From Planctomycetaceae bacterium (GTDB lineage Bacteria; Planctomycetota; Planctomycetia; Gemmatales; Gemmataceae), in the NCBI GenBank assembly GCA_013823135.1, contig PNLP01000012.1, positions 62,001 to 126,000 on the forward strand: 64,000 nt of DNA. Reading direction: 5' to 3'. Shown piece by piece: positions 41,369-49,548 of the stretch. Under the pieces are notes generated by a model that made no database searches, had not been told where the DNA came from, and saw only the letters and a program-made list of their open reading frames with translations. Position numbers and translations under genes: made by a program. How positions within the stretch are numbered: the stretch's first letter is position 1; each line of letters opens with the position of its first letter.

Positions 41369-43660
41369 GTGCGTTTCGCTGCCATTCTTTCCACATTGTT
41401 ATTCGCGTCGGCGGCCTCTGCTGCTGATCCGGTCATGCTCTCTGCCAAAAGCGGGCCGTGGTCCGAACCCGGAACCTGGGCTGGTAACAAGGTGCCAGGC
41501 ACCGGTGCCCGTGTGCTGATCCGCGAAGGCCACCGCGTTCTGTACGACACCAAATCCGATTCTGTGATACGTGCGATTAACGTCGGCGGTTCGCTCGTCT
41601 TCGCGACGGACACCGACACCTTGCTGAACGTCGGGCTCATCAAGATTCAAACAGGCGAAGAGTACAGCGAGGACGGCTTCGACTGCGAGGGCCACTCTGG
41701 CAAACCTGACGCAACGAAACCGTTGCCGGAACTGATCGTCGGCACGCCCGAGAAGCCCATCGCGGCCGACAAGTCGGCGGTGATCCGGCTGCACTTCGTC
41801 GAGGGAATGGACAAGGAGAAGTGCCCTGCGATCGTAGCGTGTGGCGGTCGGCTGGACCTGCACGGTCAGCCGATGCCGCGGACGTGGGTGAAACTCGGAG
41901 CCACCGCCAAGGCCGGTGACAACGCGGTGTCACTGGCCGAACCGGTGACCGGTTGGAAGAAGGGCGACCGCGTCATCATCACTGCCACCAGTACGCACGG
42001 CAACACCAAGGAGGAATCGACCACTGAGGAACGCACGATCACAGCAATTGAGGGGAGCAAGCTCACCCTCAACGAAACCCTGAAGATGACACACGCGGGC
42101 GATGGCGATTACCGCGGTGAGGTCGCGAATTTGTCTCGCAATGTGGTGATCGAAAGCGCCGATCCCAGCGGCATCCGCGCTCACACGATGTACCACAAGA
42201 ACAGCGCCGGATCGCTCTCGTACAGCGAGTTCCGCCACCTCGGCAAGAAGGATGTACTGGGCAAGTACAGCATCCACTTCCACCTGTGCCGCGATACGAT
42301 GCGGGGCTCATTCGTCATCGGCAACTCAATCTGGGATAGCCACAACCGCTGGGTCACGATTCACGGAACAGACTACCTCGTTGTGCGTGACAACGTCGGC
42401 TACAAGAGCGTCGGCCACGGCTTCTTCCTGGAAGACGGCACCGAAGTTTACAACATCATCGACCGCAACCTTGCAGTCAGTGCGGCACGCGGCAAACGTC
42501 TCCCGAAGCAAGTTCTCGGCTTCGACGCCAACGAGGGAGCGGGTTTCTGGTGGACGTGTAGCCTGAACAGCTTTACCCGAAACATCGCTGCCGAATGCGG
42601 CAACTACGGATTCCGCTACGAAGCCACGCCGAGCAGCGCACTCAAACTCGAATTCCCAATACGGCAGGCCGACGGATCTCGCAAGGTGATGGACCCACGG
42701 ACACTGCCGTTCGTGCGGTTCGAGGACAACGAAGTTCACAGCAGCACCGGCCTGTATGGAGTGAATCTGGGCGAAGGCGTGAACCGCGTCGGCCCCGATG
42801 AGAAGCATCCATTCGTCGTCAAGAATCTGACGATCTGGGATGTGCACTACGGCTTTCGCCCGCAGGTGCCAAACCTTCACGTCGAGAACCTGACGCTCCA
42901 CCGCGTGCACTACGGCGTCTACCATCCGAACTACGACAACCACTTCTACAAGAACGTGACCATTCGCCAGACCAACACCGAGCCGTTCAACCGCGGCCAC
43001 GATGACGCCAGCGTACAGTACGGTCCGCTCGTGGTCGATGAGCTTACGTTTGACGGCATTCGCTCGGGCGGAATGCCACTGATTCAGATTAGCGACGATA
43101 ACCCGACCGGGGCCGCCGTCACGCACATGCGAAACGTGAAGACGGTGAACTGGACCGACACCAGCAAGCAGAAGGCGATCGCGAACCTTGGCGGTGGACC
43201 ACGACCCACACCCAAGAGCGAAAAGGGTGTGCCGATCTACTTCCACGACTGGTTTGGAGCCGGCCGCACGGCGATGGTGGTGAGTGTGAAATCGGGCGAG
43301 TTCAAGGCAGACCCCTCGAAGTTCCGTGAGGAGACGCCACTGACGGGCAATGAATCGCGAGTCGCTGAAGTGAAGGACCTGACGTTCCCGAAAGCTCCGG
43401 AGGTTGTCGATGATCTGCCGCCGGCCACGGTCATCACGAGTGCCATCCGCAAGGATGGGAAGTTGACCGTTCGCGGCACCTGCACCGACAACGGCACCGT
43501 CAAGAAGGTCACGGTAAACGGCAAGGAAGCGAAGGCGACCGCGAGCAATTTCTCGGAGTGGGAGATCGTGCTCGATGGTGAGACGACCAAACTCGAAGCG
43601 AAGGGGGAGGACGCCGCCGGCAACGTCGAGAAGACGCCGATGGTGCTGACAGTGAAGTGA
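41369..43660 (+). CDS. Secreted G8-domain/parallel beta-helix protein (CEMIP-like architecture)
   Basis: 763 residues from GTG 41369, chosen because GGAG lies seven bases before it and it opens a signal peptide (VRFAAILSTLLFASAASAA). The N-terminal part (about 25-140) reads as a G8 domain: WSEPGTWAGNKVPGTGARVLIREGH, AINVGGSLVFATDTDTLLNVGLIKI. A parallel beta-helix follows (about 190-600: YSIHFHLCRDTMRGSFVIGNSIWDSHNRWVTIHG, VGYKSVGHGFFLEDGTEVYNIIDRNLA, with many Asn/His steps). The last 90 residues form an Ig-like domain (GTCTDNGTVKKVTVNGKEA). G8 plus beta-helix is the layout of animal hyaluronan-degrading CEMIP and TMEM2. Here a polysaccharide-binding or degrading role is likely but unproven. 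It follows the dehydrogenase gene by 80 bases. Confidence 0.82.
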   Translation: MRFAAILSTLLFASAASAADPVMLSAKSGPWSEPGTWAGNKVPGTGARVLIREGHRVLYDTKSDSVIRAINVGGSLVFATDTDTLLNVGLIKIQTGEEYSEDGFDCEGHSGKPDATKPLPELIVGTPEKPIAADKSAVIRLHFVEGMDKEKCPAIVACGGRLDLHGQPMPRTWVKLGATAKAGDNAVSLAEPVTGWKKGDRVIITATSTHGNTKEESTTEERTITAIEGSKLTLNETLKMTHAGDGDYRGEVANLSRNVVIESADPSGIRAHTMYHKNSAGSLSYSEFRHLGKKDVLGKYSIHFHLCRDTMRGSFVIGNSIWDSHNRWVTIHGTDYLVVRDNVGYKSVGHGFFLEDGTEVYNIIDRNLAVSAARGKRLPKQVLGFDANEGAGFWWTCSLNSFTRNIAAECGNYGFRYEATPSSALKLEFPIRQADGSRKVMDPRTLPFVRFEDNEVHSSTGLYGVNLGEGVNRVGPDEKHPFVVKNLTIWDVHYGFRPQVPNLHVENLTLHRVHYGVYHPNYDNHFYKNVTIRQTNTEPFNRGHDDASVQYGPLVVDELTFDGIRSGGMPLIQISDDNPTGAAVTHMRNVKTVNWTDTSKQKAIANLGGGPRPTPKSEKGVPIYFHDWFGAGRTAMVVSVKSGEFKADPSKFREETPLTGNESRVAEVKDLTFPKAPEVVDDLPPATVITSAIRKDGKLTVRGTCTDNGTVKKVTVNGKEAKATASNFSEWEIVLDGETTKLEAKGEDAAGNVEKTPMVLTVK

Positions 43661-43667
43661 TACCCCA

Positions 43668-43737
43668 GCGAGCCACGGAGTTGATCCCCGTGGTCTGGAG
43701 TTCCAAAAAACCCACGGGGATCAACCCCGTGGCTCGC
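43668..43737. repeat. Nested palindrome
   Basis: Arms 43668-43693 and 43712-43737 (26 bases, one mismatch). The right arm contains a perfect hairpin CCACGGGG-ATCAA-CCCCGTGG; the left contains the same with one base changed. The outer stem is GCGAGCCA/TGGCTCGC. It begins eight bases after the stop of the G8 gene and has an A-run in the loop, so it may terminate that transcript. Confidence 0.85.
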
Positions 43738-43769
43738 CGCTCGCCTATTCCGCTATCTTCGGAGTCTCC

Positions 43770-45887
43770 ATGTCGCGTCTTCTCATCGCAGCGGCTCTGT
43801 CCGCAATTGCCACGCTCGGTTTCGCCGCGGACGATCTGACCGTTCTGAAACCGGGGGAAAGAGGCGAGAGACCACCACGCAAGATGCTGCACACCTACCT
43901 GCTGGAGGAGTGTCAAAAACATTTCGACGCACGCAAAGCAGATGTCGAGAAGCTCAAGACGCCCGCCGAGATCGCTGCACGGCAAACCGCGCTGAAGGCC
44001 AAGTTCACTGAAGCCATCGGTGGCTTCCCCGAGAAGACGCCACTCAACCCTAAGGTCATCGGCACGTTAAAACGCGACGGCTACCGCATCGAGAAAGTGA
44101 TCTACGAGAGCCGGCCCGAACACCACGTCACGGCGAACCTGTACATCCCCGAGGGGAAAGGCCCATTCCCCGGCGTGATCATGCCCATCGGTCACAGCCA
44201 GAACGGCAAGGCCGCTGAGTACATGCAGCGTGGCGCTCTGGTGCTCGTGAAGAATGGTTTCGTCGCTCTGGTTTATGACCCCATCGGTCAGGGCGAGCGT
44301 AGTCAGTTGCTCGACAAACTCGGTAACCCCGCGATCAAGGGCACGACCAGCGAACACACGATGGTTGGCGTTGGTGCGATCCTCGTGGGTCGCGGCACTG
44401 CGAGCTACCGCATCTGGGACGGTATTCGTTCCATCGACTACCTCGTCTCGCGACCCGAAGTTGACGCGAAGAAGATCGGCTGCTCGGGTTGCAGCGGTGG
44501 CGGCACGCTCACGTCGTATCTGATGGCGCTCGATGATCGCATCGAAGCGGCAGCGCCGTCGTGCTACATCACGAGCCTCGAACGCCTCTTCGCCACGCTC
44601 GGCCCGCAGGACGCCGAGCAGAACATCACAGGGCAGGTCGCACTCGGAATCGACCACGCCGATTACATCTTCATGCGTGCGCCCAAGCCGACGCTGATCC
44701 TCGCGTCCACGAAAGACTTCTTCGACATTCAGGGAACGTGGGACAGCTTCCGCGAAGCGAAGCAGGTGTACACGAAACTCGGTTTCCCCGAACGTGTCGA
44801 ACTGATCGAAGCCGACGCGTCTCATGGCTACCCGAAGTCGCACCGCGAGGCGATGGCCCGTTTCTTCTCTCGCTGGTTAAAGAGCGAAGACAAGGTGATC
44901 GTCGAGGAGCCTTGGCCCATCGAGAAGGACGCGGATTTGCAATGCACTCGCAGTGGGCAAGTGCTCGAAGACTTTAAGGGCCGCTCTGTGTTCGATCTGA
45001 ACGCGGCACTCGCGGATGAGTTCGCCAAGAAGCGTGCCGCGAAGAAGTGGGAACCGGGCGAATTCCGCAAGGAGGTGGCGCGAGTGATCGGTCTGACTGG
45101 CGAGATTCCCGCTGCAAAGGTAACTGAAGCGGGCACCGCGAAAGGGGAAGAGATCACGATTGAGAAACGCGTTTTCCATCCTGTTTCGGGCATTCCACTG
45201 CCCGTTGTTCTCTTAGGGCCAACAGATAAAAAGCCCGAAGCAGGGCTCGTTGTGTACCTCCACGACGAGGGTAGTACGAAGTTTGCGGATGGAGCGGCGC
45301 AGCTGGCCCGAGGCGGCCGTCGGGTACTCGTGATCGACCTACGAGGGTTGGGAGAAACAGCCCCCGGAGTCGTCGCTCCCGGTAAGCCTCCCACTTTCGG
45401 GGTCGAGTATAAGGAATCGTTCCTGTCACTGCACCTGAGCCGCCCGTTGCTCGGTCAGCGAGTGTACGATCTTCTGTCCGTCATCAAGGCAGTCGATCCA
45501 AAGGCCGAGGGGATTGAACTCATTGCCCACGGCTCAACCACCTGCATCGTCGCACTGCACGCGGCGGTGCTGGACGAACGGGTCAAGTCCTTGAGAATCG
45601 AACGCGGACTCGCCTCCTGGGACATGGTCGTCCACACGCCAATCACTCAGAATCAACTCGTGAACGCAGTACCCGATGCCTTGAAGGTCTACGACCTTCC
45701 GGAACTTGCTGGGGCATTCGCACCCCGAAAGCTGTTCATCGCGGAGCCAATCGATGCGAACGGCCAGGCGTCTCTGATTGGGAACACCGGCACGCAACGG
45801 GCGGCCGAGGACTGGTACAAGGTGACTTACGATGCATACAAGGCCGCCGGTTCTGATAAGCTGAGCATTGTGAATCAGTTCAAGTGA
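43770..45887 (+). CDS. Secreted double alpha/beta-hydrolase (acetylxylan esterase-like)
   Basis: 705 residues from ATG 43770, after GGAG. Signal peptide: MSRLLIAAALSAIATLGFA. The first hydrolase domain (about 90-370) has VIMPIGHSQNG, VALVYDPIGQGERSQ and the nucleophile elbow IGCSGCSGGGT, with LILASTKDFFD and EADASHGYPKSHREAM supplying candidate Asp and His. The second (about 455-705) has the same order of strands (GLVVYLHDEGSTKF, VLVIDLRGLGE, IELIAHGSTTCIVAL) but its elbow lacks the G-x-S-x-G pattern and no terminal His is evident, so it is probably not catalytic. The layout is common among exported planctomycete acetylxylan/glucuronoyl esterase relatives. It could act on the same substrate as its neighbours. 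Confidence 0.82.
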   Translation: MSRLLIAAALSAIATLGFAADDLTVLKPGERGERPPRKMLHTYLLEECQKHFDARKADVEKLKTPAEIAARQTALKAKFTEAIGGFPEKTPLNPKVIGTLKRDGYRIEKVIYESRPEHHVTANLYIPEGKGPFPGVIMPIGHSQNGKAAEYMQRGALVLVKNGFVALVYDPIGQGERSQLLDKLGNPAIKGTTSEHTMVGVGAILVGRGTASYRIWDGIRSIDYLVSRPEVDAKKIGCSGCSGGGTLTSYLMALDDRIEAAAPSCYITSLERLFATLGPQDAEQNITGQVALGIDHADYIFMRAPKPTLILASTKDFFDIQGTWDSFREAKQVYTKLGFPERVELIEADASHGYPKSHREAMARFFSRWLKSEDKVIVEEPWPIEKDADLQCTRSGQVLEDFKGRSVFDLNAALADEFAKKRAAKKWEPGEFRKEVARVIGLTGEIPAAKVTEAGTAKGEEITIEKRVFHPVSGIPLPVVLLGPTDKKPEAGLVVYLHDEGSTKFADGAAQLARGGRRVLVIDLRGLGETAPGVVAPGKPPTFGVEYKESFLSLHLSRPLLGQRVYDLLSVIKAVDPKAEGIELIAHGSTTCIVALHAAVLDERVKSLRIERGLASWDMVVHTPITQNQLVNAVPDALKVYDLPELAGAFAPRKLFIAEPIDANGQASLIGNTGTQRAAEDWYKVTYDAYKAAGSDKLSIVNQFK

Positions 45888-45933
45888 ATCGCCTTGGCGA
45901 GTATCGGGCCCATGCCGGCCGCTCGCCCGGACC

Positions 45934-47364
45934 TTATGCCAGCACAGCCTCGATCACTTCGCCGTGAACGTCGGTCAGGCGGCGGTTGGTGCCGTCGTGC
46001 AGCACCGAGAGCTTCGTGTGGTCTATGCCCATGAGGTGCAGAATAGTCGCGTGCAGATCGTAGCAGTAGACCTTACCCTCGGCGGTCCGCCAACTCCACG
46101 GATCGCTTTGTCCGTGGGCTACTCCCTCTTTGACGCCAGCACCGGCGAGCCACGCGATTGATGTGCCCTGGTTGTGGTCGCGGCCGGTCGCGCCTTGTGT
46201 GAAGGGTTGCCGGCCGAACTCGGTGCTGAACACCACGAGCGTATCCTTGAGCATTCCGCGATCGTGCAAGTCTTGCAGCAGTGCGGCACACGGCTGATCG
46301 ACTGACTTCGCGATCGGCGGAAGTTCCTTCAAGATGTCGTTGTGGTTGTCCCAGTTGTTGGATGGCCCCCCTGCTCCGCTCCACACCTGTACGAACCGCG
46401 TGCCGCGTTCCAGCAACCGCCGGGCAAGGAGGCATCGCTTACCGAAGTCTGCAGTGGCAGGTTCATCGACCCCGTATGCCTTACGAGTCGCGGCCGTTTC
46501 TTTGCCGAGGTCGAGAGCCTCCGGGGCGTGCTGCTGCATCTTCGCGGCGAGTTCGTAGCTTTCGATGCGGGCATCAAGCCGCGAATCGTCGGGCCGCAAC
46601 TTCGCGTGCTCGCGGTTCACTTTGCCAAGCAATTCGAGGGCGTCCTTGTTGGCCTCGGCAGTAACGAACCGCTCTTTTGGCGACGGCGCGAGATCGGGAA
46701 GCGGCGGGTTACTGCCAGCGTTCAGAATGGTGCCCGCGTGCGCGATGGGAAGGAACCCTGAGCTGAAGTTACCCTTCTGGTTGTACGGCAGCCCGCGTGC
46801 GTCCGGCAGTACCACGAACGTCGGCAGGTTATCCGTGAGTCGCCCGAGGCCATAGGAGAGCCACGCCCCCATGCACGGGAACCCCGGCAGAATGAAGCCG
46901 GTGTTCATCATGTAACTGGCAGGGCCGTGGACGTTGGTCTTGGATGCGACGGCCATCAGGAAGGCCATCCGATCGACTTGACCCGCGAGATGCGGAAACA
47001 CCGATGTGACCCAGCGACCGCACTTGCCGTGTTGCTTGAACTCAAACGGACTCTTCATCAGGTTGCCGGGCGTGCTGGTGACGGCCTCAACCTTCTCGAC
47101 GGTCTCCGGCTTGAACGGCTTGCCGTGCCCCTTCTCTAGCTCGGGTTTGTAGTCGAACGTGTCGGGCTGGCTCAAGCCGCCGTTCATGAAAAGCTGAACG
47201 ACGCGCTTGACCTTGGCGACGTGATGCAAGCCGCCGTTGAACTCAGCCTTCGGCTTCGGGATGCCGGGAAGGTCGCCCGATTCCGCGAGGAGTTGGGCCA
47301 GCGCGATGCCCCCGAGCCCACCGCCGGACCGCCACAGAAACTCACGGCGAGACTGGCTTGTCAT
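45934..47364 (-). CDS. DUF1501 protein with Tat signal
   Basis: 476 residues from ATG 47364, nine bases after the phoH stop. Tat leader: SQSRREFLWRSGGGLGGIALAQLLA. Core: VVQLFMNGGLSQPDTFDYKPELEKGHGKPF, MAFLMAVASKTNVHGPASYMMNTG, CLLARRLLERGTRFVQVWSG, FSTEFGRQPFTQGATGRDHNQGTSIAWLAGAGV, and YCYDLHATILHLMGID. It belongs to the subgroup that normally follows a DUF1549/DUF1553 cytochrome gene (like the copy at 27063), yet here the upstream gene is phoH. It is convergent with the double esterase, with a GGCGAG/CTCGCC stem (45896-45901 and 45922-45927) between the stops. Exported, probably metal-dependent; substrate unknown. Confidence 0.92.
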   Translation of the reverse strand: MTSQSRREFLWRSGGGLGGIALAQLLAESGDLPGIPKPKAEFNGGLHHVAKVKRVVQLFMNGGLSQPDTFDYKPELEKGHGKPFKPETVEKVEAVTSTPGNLMKSPFEFKQHGKCGRWVTSVFPHLAGQVDRMAFLMAVASKTNVHGPASYMMNTGFILPGFPCMGAWLSYGLGRLTDNLPTFVVLPDARGLPYNQKGNFSSGFLPIAHAGTILNAGSNPPLPDLAPSPKERFVTAEANKDALELLGKVNREHAKLRPDDSRLDARIESYELAAKMQQHAPEALDLGKETAATRKAYGVDEPATADFGKRCLLARRLLERGTRFVQVWSGAGGPSNNWDNHNDILKELPPIAKSVDQPCAALLQDLHDRGMLKDTLVVFSTEFGRQPFTQGATGRDHNQGTSIAWLAGAGVKEGVAHGQSDPWSWRTAEGKVYCYDLHATILHLMGIDHTKLSVLHDGTNRRLTDVHGEVIEAVLA

Positions 47365-47373
47365 GATGGAAAC

Positions 47374-48339
47374 TCACGAGGAGGTTCGCTTCCCTCGGGG
47401 TGACTCATCCTCGTAAGCCTTCACGATGCGGGTCACGAGCGGGTTGCGGACGATATCCACCTGATCCAGATGCACGATGGCCAGCCCTTCGACATCTTTC
47501 AATCGCTGGAGTGCATCCGCGAGGCCGCTCTTGATCGTCTTCGGCAGATCCGTCTGCGTGGGGTCGCCGGTCACCACGATCTTCGAGTTCAAACCCATTC
47601 GCGTCAAGAACATCTTCATTTGCGTAGGAGTCGCGTTCTGGCCCTCATCGAGAATGATCACGGAGTTGTTAAGCGTGCGCCCCCGCATGTACGCGAGAGG
47701 CAGAATCTCGATGATGTCGTTCTCCATGTACTTCTTCACCGTCTCCGCGTCCATGATCTCGGCGAGGGCGTCGAAGAGTGGTCGCAGGTACGGGCTGATC
47801 TTCGCCACGAGGTCGCCGGGGAGGAAGCCGAGCCGCTCGCCTGCTTCGACTGCGGGCCGCACGAGCACGATCTTCTTCACCGCACCACTGCGGAGCAAGC
47901 CAACGGCCCACCCCACCGCGAGGTATGTCTTTCCGCTACCTGCCGGGCCACTGCAAATGACCACGTCGTGCGAACGCAGCGCCTGCACGTAGCGACCCTG
48001 GCCGTCGGTGCGTGCGCGAAGCCCGCGGCCCGATTCCATCATGGTGACGTTGCCGCCCTTGTCGCCGGCACCGCGAACCACGTCGATGACCGTTCGCACG
48101 TCTTCGACGGTCAGCTTCCCTTGCTTGCGGAGAAGTTGTCGGAGTTGCTGGAACGCACGCTCGGCTTGCTCGGCGGCCGCAGCCGACCCCTCGATCTGGA
48201 TCAGATCGCCGCGAGCGACGACCTTCACGCCGAGTCCCTCTCGCAGCGTGCGCAAGTACGCATCCCGCGGCCCGAACAGGATGACTGCCTCATCCCGGCT
48301 ATCGAGGGTCAGGTTCCGGGTCACGCTCGAATCGGTCAT
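47374..48339 (-). CDS. phoH: PhoH-family ATPase
   Basis: 321 residues from ATG 48339, GGAA upstream. PhoH proteins are cytoplasmic ATPases related to superfamily 1 helicases, and are linked to RNA metabolism and ribosome maturation together with YbeY. Residues 1-75 form the KH-like N-terminal domain. The P-loop is GPAGSGKT (131-138), preceded by VVICSG; VLVRPAVEAGERLGFLPG and IIEILPLAYMRGRTLNNSVIILDEGQNATPTQMKMFLTRMG carry the Walker B Asp-Glu, and VVTGDPTQTDLP the sensor motif. There is no PIN domain. In many bacteria phoH sits beside ybeY, a membrane HD protein gene or era; here cdsA is upstream and a DUF1501 gene is downstream. Confidence 0.93.
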   Translation of the reverse strand: MTDSSVTRNLTLDSRDEAVILFGPRDAYLRTLREGLGVKVVARGDLIQIEGSAAAAEQAERAFQQLRQLLRKQGKLTVEDVRTVIDVVRGAGDKGGNVTMMESGRGLRARTDGQGRYVQALRSHDVVICSGPAGSGKTYLAVGWAVGLLRSGAVKKIVLVRPAVEAGERLGFLPGDLVAKISPYLRPLFDALAEIMDAETVKKYMENDIIEILPLAYMRGRTLNNSVIILDEGQNATPTQMKMFLTRMGLNSKIVVTGDPTQTDLPKTIKSGLADALQRLKDVEGLAIVHLDQVDIVRNPLVTRIVKAYEDESPRGKRTSS

Positions 48340-48355
48340 GTTGGGTTCCAATAAT

Positions 48356-48452
48356 TTCACCGCCGTGAACGCAGATGACGCAGAGAAGGACAAGGAACTG
48401 GGCTTCAGGTGATCGAATTTTTCACTGCGTGCTCTCCGTTCTTGGCGGTGAA
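48356..48452. repeat. Imperfect inverted repeat between cdsA and phoH
   Basis: Arms 48356-48385 and 48423-48452, 30 bases with 24 matches, loop 37 bases. The right arm abuts the cdsA stop codon. The arms carry the GAACG..GA..ACGCAG pattern that I recognise from dispersed intergenic repeats in many bacterial genomes. Confidence 0.75.
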
Positions 48453-49295
48453 TCAAGTCCACGAGAACCACAGATACGCCACGGGGGCCGCGAACAGCAC
48501 CGAATCCACCACATCCAGAAGACCACCGAATCCGGGGATGCTTTTCGATGCGTCCTTCGTCTGGCAGTCTCGCTTGATGAGCGATTCCGCGAGGTCGCCG
48601 AGGACGCCAGCAAGCCCGACTGCCAGCCCGAATCCGATCGCTTCCAGAATCCCGCCCGGAAACACCGGCATGATCTGCGAGACAATCACCGCAACCAACG
48701 TGCCACCGATCATACCACCCGCGAAGCCTGCCCACGTCTTCTTCGGGCTGAGTAGCGGCGTCATCTTGTGCCGGCCGAGGAATGTTCCGGTGAAGAACGC
48801 CGCGATGTCGTTGCACTTGGGGACGAAGATCGTGAGCGCGAGTAACAGGCTCGTGTGCTCTCGCGGGAGGAAGCGGATCTGCGCAAAGAAGCAAGGGAGC
48901 ACACCGAGGTAGGCGACTGCCAGAAGCGTGGTTCCGAGCCGGGGCACAACGACGCCGGGTTCGCCCGTGAAGCGATGCATTTCGAGAAGCATTGCGAGTA
49001 TAAGTGTCGCAGAAATCACAACCACCACAAGCGGCCACACCGATGCGGAACCCACGGCGAGGGGAGCCCAGTTCGCCGCCAGGCAAAGGACCGTGCCCGT
49101 GAGAACGAGGCATTCCGATGGGCGAATGGGTGCCGGGATGAGCCGAACCAATTCGCGGCCAGCGAGGATGCCAAGAGCCATCAGGCAGACGAACAGGCAC
49201 GGGAGTGATCCGGGAGCGAGGTAGTCGTCGCCAATGAGAATCCCGCCAGCCGCCAGGGCGAGAATGGTTCCGACAATGACCCGTGTGCGGATCAT
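48453..49295 (-). CDS. cdsA: Phosphatidate cytidylyltransferase (CDP-diacylglycerol synthase)
   Basis: 280 residues; a polytopic inner-membrane enzyme converting phosphatidic acid and CTP to CDP-diacylglycerol, the entry to phospholipid head-group synthesis. ATG 49295 is chosen because the frame upstream runs through a palindrome; no good ribosome-binding site precedes it. Transmembrane segments recur from residue 5 on (VIVGTILALAAGGILIG, LPCLFVCLMALGILAG, VWPLVVVVISATLILAMLL). The CdsA signature occupies the C-terminal third: KCNDIAAFFTGTFLGRHKMTPLLSPKKTWAGFAGG, and GDLAESLIKRDCQTKDASKSIPGFGGLLDVVDSVLF with the catalytic Asp residues. It follows uppS in the same direction, as in many bacteria (uppS-cdsA), but with a palindrome in between. 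Confidence 0.93.
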   Translation of the reverse strand: MIRTRVIVGTILALAAGGILIGDDYLAPGSLPCLFVCLMALGILAGRELVRLIPAPIRPSECLVLTGTVLCLAANWAPLAVGSASVWPLVVVVISATLILAMLLEMHRFTGEPGVVVPRLGTTLLAVAYLGVLPCFFAQIRFLPREHTSLLLALTIFVPKCNDIAAFFTGTFLGRHKMTPLLSPKKTWAGFAGGMIGGTLVAVIVSQIMPVFPGGILEAIGFGLAVGLAGVLGDLAESLIKRDCQTKDASKSIPGFGGLLDVVDSVLFAAPVAYLWFSWT

Positions 49296-49358
49296 CGGTG
49301 GTGCCGATTGTTGGAGATGTACGATTGGTGAAGCGCGACGAGAACGGTAGTGTTGAAG

Positions 49359-49545
49359 CGCCCCCTCACCCGGCTCGCAAAGCCTCGCGGACCTCTCCCC
49401 CGCAAAGCCGGGGGCGAGGTGGGGGCAGTTGCGTTTCTCTTCAGCACATCGGTTGCCTTCAAGCGAAGACCAATCGCACCCACCTCGCCCCCGGCTTTGC
49501 GGGGGAGAGGTCGCTGCGAGTCTTCGAGCAGCGGGTGAGGGGGCG
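49359..49545. repeat. Long nested palindrome between uppS and cdsA
   Basis: Outer stem 49359-49371 with 49533-49545 (13 bases, perfect). Inside it, 49391-49420 and 49482-49511 are exact 30-base reverse complements, and each is itself a hairpin (ACCTCNCCCCC with GGGGGNGAGGT). The segments between outer and inner parts are imperfectly complementary. The whole spans 187 bases and starts three bases after the uppS stop. Confidence 0.9.
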
Positions 49546-49548
49546 AAC

